Below, in pieces: positions 60,590-64,000 of a DNA stretch of 64,000 nucleotides. Both the position numbers and the translations under genes were made by a program. The notes beneath the pieces are model-generated. The model saw only the letters and a list, made by a program, of their open reading frames with translations, did not search any database and was not told where the DNA came from. Source of the stretch: Shewanella metallivivens (lineage in GTDB: Bacteria > Pseudomonadota > Gammaproteobacteria > Enterobacterales > Shewanellaceae). The stretch covers positions 1-64,000 of the forward strand of contig NZ_JAQQPZ010000013.1 of assembly GCF_028750675.1 (NCBI RefSeq). The letters run 5' to 3'. The first letter of the stretch is position 1, and every line of letters begins with the position of its first letter.

Positions 60590-61345
60590 TTAAAGCAGCT
60601 TTTTCGCTGCTGCAACAACGATAGAAACCGCGCTAACTTCAGTTTTTTTCATTGTGGCTTCATCAGGGATCTCTTGCTGTGTACGGTTTACAATCACACC
60701 AGCGACACACGCTGCACGCCAACCTTGAGTCGCACACATAGTGAATAAGGTTGCAGATTCCATTTCATAATTTAGCACGCCCATTGACTGCCACTCTTTC
60801 ATTGAGCCAACATAACGTTGAGTAATGCGACCCGAGACAGTGTCATAACGTTCTTGACCAGGATAGAAAGTGTCAGAAGATGCGGTAATACCGATATGCG
60901 GTTCTATACCTGCGTCACGACATGCTGCTACCATCGCGGTTGTACAATCAAAGTTTGCTGCTGCAGGGAACTCAAGCGGGGCAAAGTGTAAACTGGCACC
61001 ATCTAAACGTACTGAAGCTTGAGTCACAATCACATCACCTACATTAACATGCGGCTGAATTGCGCCAGTTGTACCAACGCGTAAGAAAGTTGTCACACCC
61101 AGCTGTGCTAACTCTTCTACGGCGATAGAGGTTGAAGGACCACCAATACCTGTTGAACACACAACGACTGGCTTACCATCGATATAAGCTAAATAGCTAG
61201 TGTATTCACGATGGCTTGCAAGGAACGTTGCGTTGTCCATTAACTCAGCAATACGCTTAACACGTTCTGGATCACCAGGAACGATTGCTAAAGTTGCACC
61301 ATCTAACATTTTTTTGGTTAATCCTAAGTGAAATACATCGGACAT
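60590..61345 (-). CDS. udp: Uridine phosphorylase
   Basis: Cleaves uridine to uracil and ribose-1-phosphate in pyrimidine salvage. The 251-residue product starts [20 protein letters not shown]. It shows the phosphate-binding [51 protein letters not shown] and the family end [20 protein letters not shown]. The ATG at 61345 has AGGGG nine bases upstream. Regulation by a CRP-like protein is suggested by the site at 61572-61587. Convergent with the tsx-like gene. Confidence 0.95.
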   Translation of the reverse strand: MSDVFHLGLTKKMLDGATLAIVPGDPERVKRIAELMDNATFLASHREYTSYLAYIDGKPVVVCSTGIGGPSTSIAVEELAQLGVTTFLRVGTTGAIQPHVNVGDVIVTQASVRLDGASLHFAPLEFPAAANFDCTTAMVAACRDAGIEPHIGITASSDTFYPGQERYDTVSGRITQRYVGSMKEWQSMGVLNYEMESATLFTMCATQGWRAACVAGVIVNRTQQEIPDEATMKKTEVSAVSIVVAAAKKLL

Positions 61346-61616
61346 TTTGAAAACCCCTTTCATTTTTGAATATTAAATTCTTATAACCCAGACTTTAACC
61401 TAGTCTTTAGGTGGATAAGGTTAACTTGATCACATATAAATTCATAATGGTTAATATTGTTTCGTTAAAATATTACCAATATATGACCAATTTCCACCAA
61501 ATACATGTACTTGAGCATAGTTGAAGGCCGCCAAAAACAACAAACTATTTATCTAACCCAAAAAGCATTAACGTGATTTACATCAAGTTAACGCCAACTT
61601 GCTAAAACCGAAAAAC
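61346..61616. other. Intergenic region upstream of udp
   Basis: About 270 bp, AT-rich, with no gene seen. It should hold the udp promoter. It contains a CRP-like site (listed separately) and a TGTGATCAAG half site around 61426-61435 on the minus strand. Confidence 0.5.
61572..61587. promoter_or_regulatory. CRP-like binding site upstream of udp
   Basis: CGTGATTTACATCAAG fits TGTGA-N6-TCACA at most core positions (GTGA, 6-base spacer TTTACA, TCAA). It is about 230 bp upstream of the udp start. E. coli udp is CRP-activated; the role here is inferred. Confidence 0.45.
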
Positions 61617-61641
61617 AAAAAAGGACGCTAAGCGTCCTTTT
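61617..61641. terminator. Intrinsic terminator of speC
   Basis: Stem AAAAGGACGCT / AGCGTCCTTTT, A-run and T-run flanks, 18 bp beyond the speC stop. Confidence 0.9.
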
Positions 61642-61659
61642 CGACTCGACATTATCTGA

Positions 61660-62835
61660 TTACAGGTAATAGTCTTTTAATGGTGGGAAACCATTAAAAC
61701 AAACCGCGGAGTATGTGGTGGTATAAGCACCTGCGGTTAACCAATACATACGATCACCAATGGCTAAATCAGTGGGTAAACCATAACTGTAATGCTCATA
61801 CATAATATCAGCACTGTCACACGTTGGGCCAGCAATAACACACTTATCCAACTCACCCTTACGTTCGGTATAGATAGGGAATTTAATCGCCTCATCCATG
61901 GTTTCTATTAACCCTGAAAATTTACCCACATCGGTAAATACCCAACGCTCAAGTGCAGTATGTGATTTACGCGAAATCAACACAACCTCAGACACCAACA
62001 CACCCGCATTCGAAATCAATGAACGCCCAGGTTCAAGAATGATTTCTGGCAATTCATCACCAAAATCTTCTTCTAAAAAGTGCTTAATCTGCTGCGCATA
62101 AACACCAAGCTCGTTGGTTTTATCCATATAGTTAGCAGGAAAACCGCCACCTAGATTTATCATTTTAAGTACAATGCCGTGTTCTTCTTTTAAACGGTCA
62201 TAAATACTTTTGACTTTACCAATTGCTGAGTCCCACGCGCCGATATCACGTTGCTGCGAACCAACATGGAACGAAATACCATGTGGCTGTAAGCCAAGCT
62301 CTTTTGCCAATACTAATAAATCGTAAGCCATTTCATTTTGGCAGCCAAATTTACGTGATAAAGGCCAATCAGCGGTGTGCGTGCCTTCAGTTAAAATACG
62401 CACATACACTTTTGCACCAGGTGCTTCTTCAGCAATCATACGCAAATCGGCTTCTGAGTCCGAAGCAAACATTCGCACACCTTGCTCATAGAAAGCGCGA
62501 ACATCAACGCGCTTTTTAATGGTATTACCATAACTGACGCGATCGGTTGATACGCCAATAGAAGTCACCATTTCAAGCTCATAAATAGAGGCAATATCAA
62601 AGTTCGAGCCTTTGTCACGCAACAATGTGAGAATTTCTTTGGCCGGATTTGCCTTTACCGCATAGTATACGTTTGCGAAAGGGAAATTTTTAACCATGTC
62701 ATCGTATTGTTTCGCAATGATTTGGGTGTCAATAACTACAAATGGCGTTGGCTTATCTTTAGCAAATGCCTCAATGCGGTCAAACGTGTCCTTGTCATAA
62801 TAATCTGCAACATCAATCGATTGAAATTGGCTCAT
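61660..62835 (-). CDS. speC: Ornithine decarboxylase, fold-III PLP (eukaryotic-like) type
   Basis: Decarboxylates ornithine to putrescine. The 391-residue product matches the alanine-racemase-fold ornithine decarboxylases of Pseudomonas rather than the larger fold-I enteric type. PLP Lys61 is in VYYAVKANPAKE. Other motifs are FDIASIYELEMV, ISFHVGSQQRDI, INLGGGFPANY, EPGRSLISNAG and the active-site GPTCDSADIMYE. It ends FNGFPPLKDYYL. Some relatives also accept lysine, so exact specificity is inferred. A GGAGG site precedes the ATG. Stand-alone gene with its own terminator. Confidence 0.9.
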   Translation of the reverse strand: MSQFQSIDVADYYDKDTFDRIEAFAKDKPTPFVVIDTQIIAKQYDDMVKNFPFANVYYAVKANPAKEILTLLRDKGSNFDIASIYELEMVTSIGVSTDRVSYGNTIKKRVDVRAFYEQGVRMFASDSEADLRMIAEEAPGAKVYVRILTEGTHTADWPLSRKFGCQNEMAYDLLVLAKELGLQPHGISFHVGSQQRDIGAWDSAIGKVKSIYDRLKEEHGIVLKMINLGGGFPANYMDKTNELGVYAQQIKHFLEEDFGDELPEIILEPGRSLISNAGVLVSEVVLISRKSHTALERWVFTDVGKFSGLIETMDEAIKFPIYTERKGELDKCVIAGPTCDSADIMYEHYSYGLPTDLAIGDRMYWLTAGAYTTTYSAVCFNGFPPLKDYYL

Positions 62836-63750
62836 TAGGCCAGTGCCTCCTATTAGTTGGGCAATATATAGTGCGTTTTGGGGTTTGTAAAAAACATGCG
62901 CAGTAAACGATATTTTTATCCAATACGCAACGAATTTTTATGCAAAATCGGTACTTTTTTATTCCATAACAAATATCATTAAAACTCAATGACCTATTTG
63001 AGCAGTGTTTAAAGAGTGTACTAAGTTCTGTCACCCTAAAAAGTATAGACACTGCTGCATAAAATGAGTCGAAATTAGGCTGTTTTTTAATAAAAAAACC
63101 AATAGCGGTTTAGTCGATAGCAACAACGAACCTATTGCTATGGGTGTAACGGTGTTTTTGTCGCAGGTAAGCAACTGAAGTAATGATAAAAAACCAAACA
63201 TCAATAATGCCGTAGACATTTGATTAAATAGCATTTTTAAAAAGTAACTCACCAACAGCTTAGTGCTATTGAAAACTGCGTCATCAAAGTCTGCTTTAAA
63301 ATGATGAGGAGAGTAATAGGTAACAGGAAAGTCTGTAGATAGCGGATTCAGTCATCCCAAAAGCTCAAGCCACGATGCAGTAGCAAAAACGGCCCGATAA
63401 CATTAACAAATAACAAAGGGGAATCGAGATGATGAGTGACCGTCTTGACAGCACCAAAGACGACATCAACATCGTGCATAAGCTTTCACAAACTAAATAT
63501 AAACAATTTGAACATCAATAAAGTCTTATTTATGAGAGGTTAAGCCAATTTTTTATAAAAAAAGAGATTTTTTAAACAAAATCGGCTCAAAAAACTATCA
63601 TTCAAAAGTTTTATTGCTATAGTAGCTTTTGTTAATTCACAAAATCATTTTGTGGCTATACAACCTTGGGCCCGTTAAGCTAAAAATCAAATAGCGTAAA
63701 AAGCTTAGCTACCATTTTCAGCAATCCAAATAACTTAGGTGAAAAGGATT
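62836..63750. other. 915-bp stretch with no firm gene
   Basis: Contains the speC promoter region on its left. A leftward open frame without an ATG runs from about 63345 to 63031 (about 100 codons, hydrophobic middle: ALLMFGFLSLLQLL). A 30-codon rightward frame with a good ribosome-binding site lies at 63429-63521. AT-rich runs precede the gene at 63751. The leftward frame may be the remains of a decayed gene. No inverted-repeat ends of a mobile element were recognised. Confidence 0.4.
63429..63521 (+). CDS. Possible 30-residue peptide
   Basis: Starts ATG-ATG with GGGGA eight bases upstream; charged product MMSDRLDSTKDDINIVHKLS, then QTKYKQFEHQ. No family recognised; could be chance or a fragment. 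Confidence 0.22.
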   Translation: MMSDRLDSTKDDINIVHKLSQTKYKQFEHQ

Positions 63751-64000
63751 ATGACTCAGGTCGCATATCAGATAAACGAACGTCGTAACACGGAAGTACT
63801 AAGAAATGATGAGCTCTGGGATTTAACGACCGCGGATCAAAAACTCGCATTATATGATTTGCATCGATTTGGTTATCGCCTACTGTTTGTTCGCAACATG
63901 TCTTCAGGGCCTCTAGCCATTATCAGCCAACATGATGATATCGCTGTAATTTATGCCGATGGTGAAGTCGACTTACGCCCAAAAATCACCCTACGCGAAT
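63751..64000 (+). CDS. Unidentified protein, 3' end cut by window edge
   Basis: First 83 residues of a gene with AAAAGGA before the ATG. The product starts MTQVAYQINERRNTEVLRND and continues with DQKLALYDLHRFGYRLLFVR, MSSGPLAIISQHDDIAVIYA and DGEVDLRPKITLRE. It is soluble, mixed alpha/beta in character, with no signal peptide or clear motif. I do not recognise it. The long upstream gap suggests its own promoter. Confidence 0.7.
   Translation, partial: MTQVAYQINERRNTEVLRNDELWDLTTADQKLALYDLHRFGYRLLFVRNMSSGPLAIISQHDDIAVIYADGEVDLRPKITLRE

Noticed and set aside
63031..63255. 74-codon hydrophobic leftward frame as a firm gene
   Set aside because: No ATG or ribosome-binding site, and the frame stays open upstream without a start. 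Mentioned only as a possible decayed gene.

Overview
The window reads as about 64 kb of chromosome from a marine gammaproteobacterium, most probably Shewanella. Several gene orders match what is known for that group: alr-dnaB, rpsF-priB-rpsR-rplI, rlmB-rnr-motX-purA, rpsI-rplM-zapE-degQ-degS-murA, the mla and lpt blocks, and ubiD-fre. Base composition looks AT-leaning and even. No rRNA, tRNA, prophage, complete insertion sequence or CRISPR array was seen.

Layout. 1-12.9 kb holds the end of alr, dnaB, a secreted S46 dipeptidyl-peptidase, the ribosomal operon rpsF-priB-rpsR-rplI, a DUF481 outer-membrane protein, an MFS carrier with an acidic tail, rlmB-rnr and the flagellar motor gene motX. 12.9-20.1 kb holds purA, a small DUF2065 gene, rplM-rpsI, zapE and the periplasmic proteases degQ and degS. 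20.1-33 kb is envelope biogenesis. The leftward cluster mlaFEDCB-ibaG-murA keeps outer-membrane lipid asymmetry and starts peptidoglycan synthesis. The divergent rightward cluster (antiporter, kdsD, kdsC, lptC, lptA, lptB, rpoN, hpf, ptsN, rapZ, npr) makes Kdo, exports LPS and carries sigma-54 with the nitrogen-PTS.

33-35.5 kb is an accessory island. It has a 50-codon gene, an orphan transposase-type HTH gene, an array of about five 230-bp tandem repeats rich in inverted repeats, and a MITE. 35.5-46.9 kb is a c-di-GMP and phosphorelay island: a hybrid histidine kinase, a REC-PAS-GGDEF-EAL protein, a divergent CHASE-PAS-HPt receptor that has no kinase core, and a substrate-binding lipoprotein paired with a HAMP-GGDEF cyclase. 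Together these look like a split multistep phosphorelay feeding c-di-GMP turnover.

46.9-64 kb returns to housekeeping: ubiD, fre, a MazG-like hydrolase, a membrane protein, an esterase, ubiA, uvrD, a LysR regulator, an nfeD-SPFH-SPFH operon, a convergent tsx/udp nucleoside-salvage pair, speC, a long gene-poor stretch, and the start of an unidentified gene.

The least explained parts are the 230-bp array with its neighbouring small genes, a MITE family whose members in this window all lie next to intrinsic terminators, and the HPt receptor without a kinase. All family calls come from reading the sequence and remembered family motifs. No database search was run.
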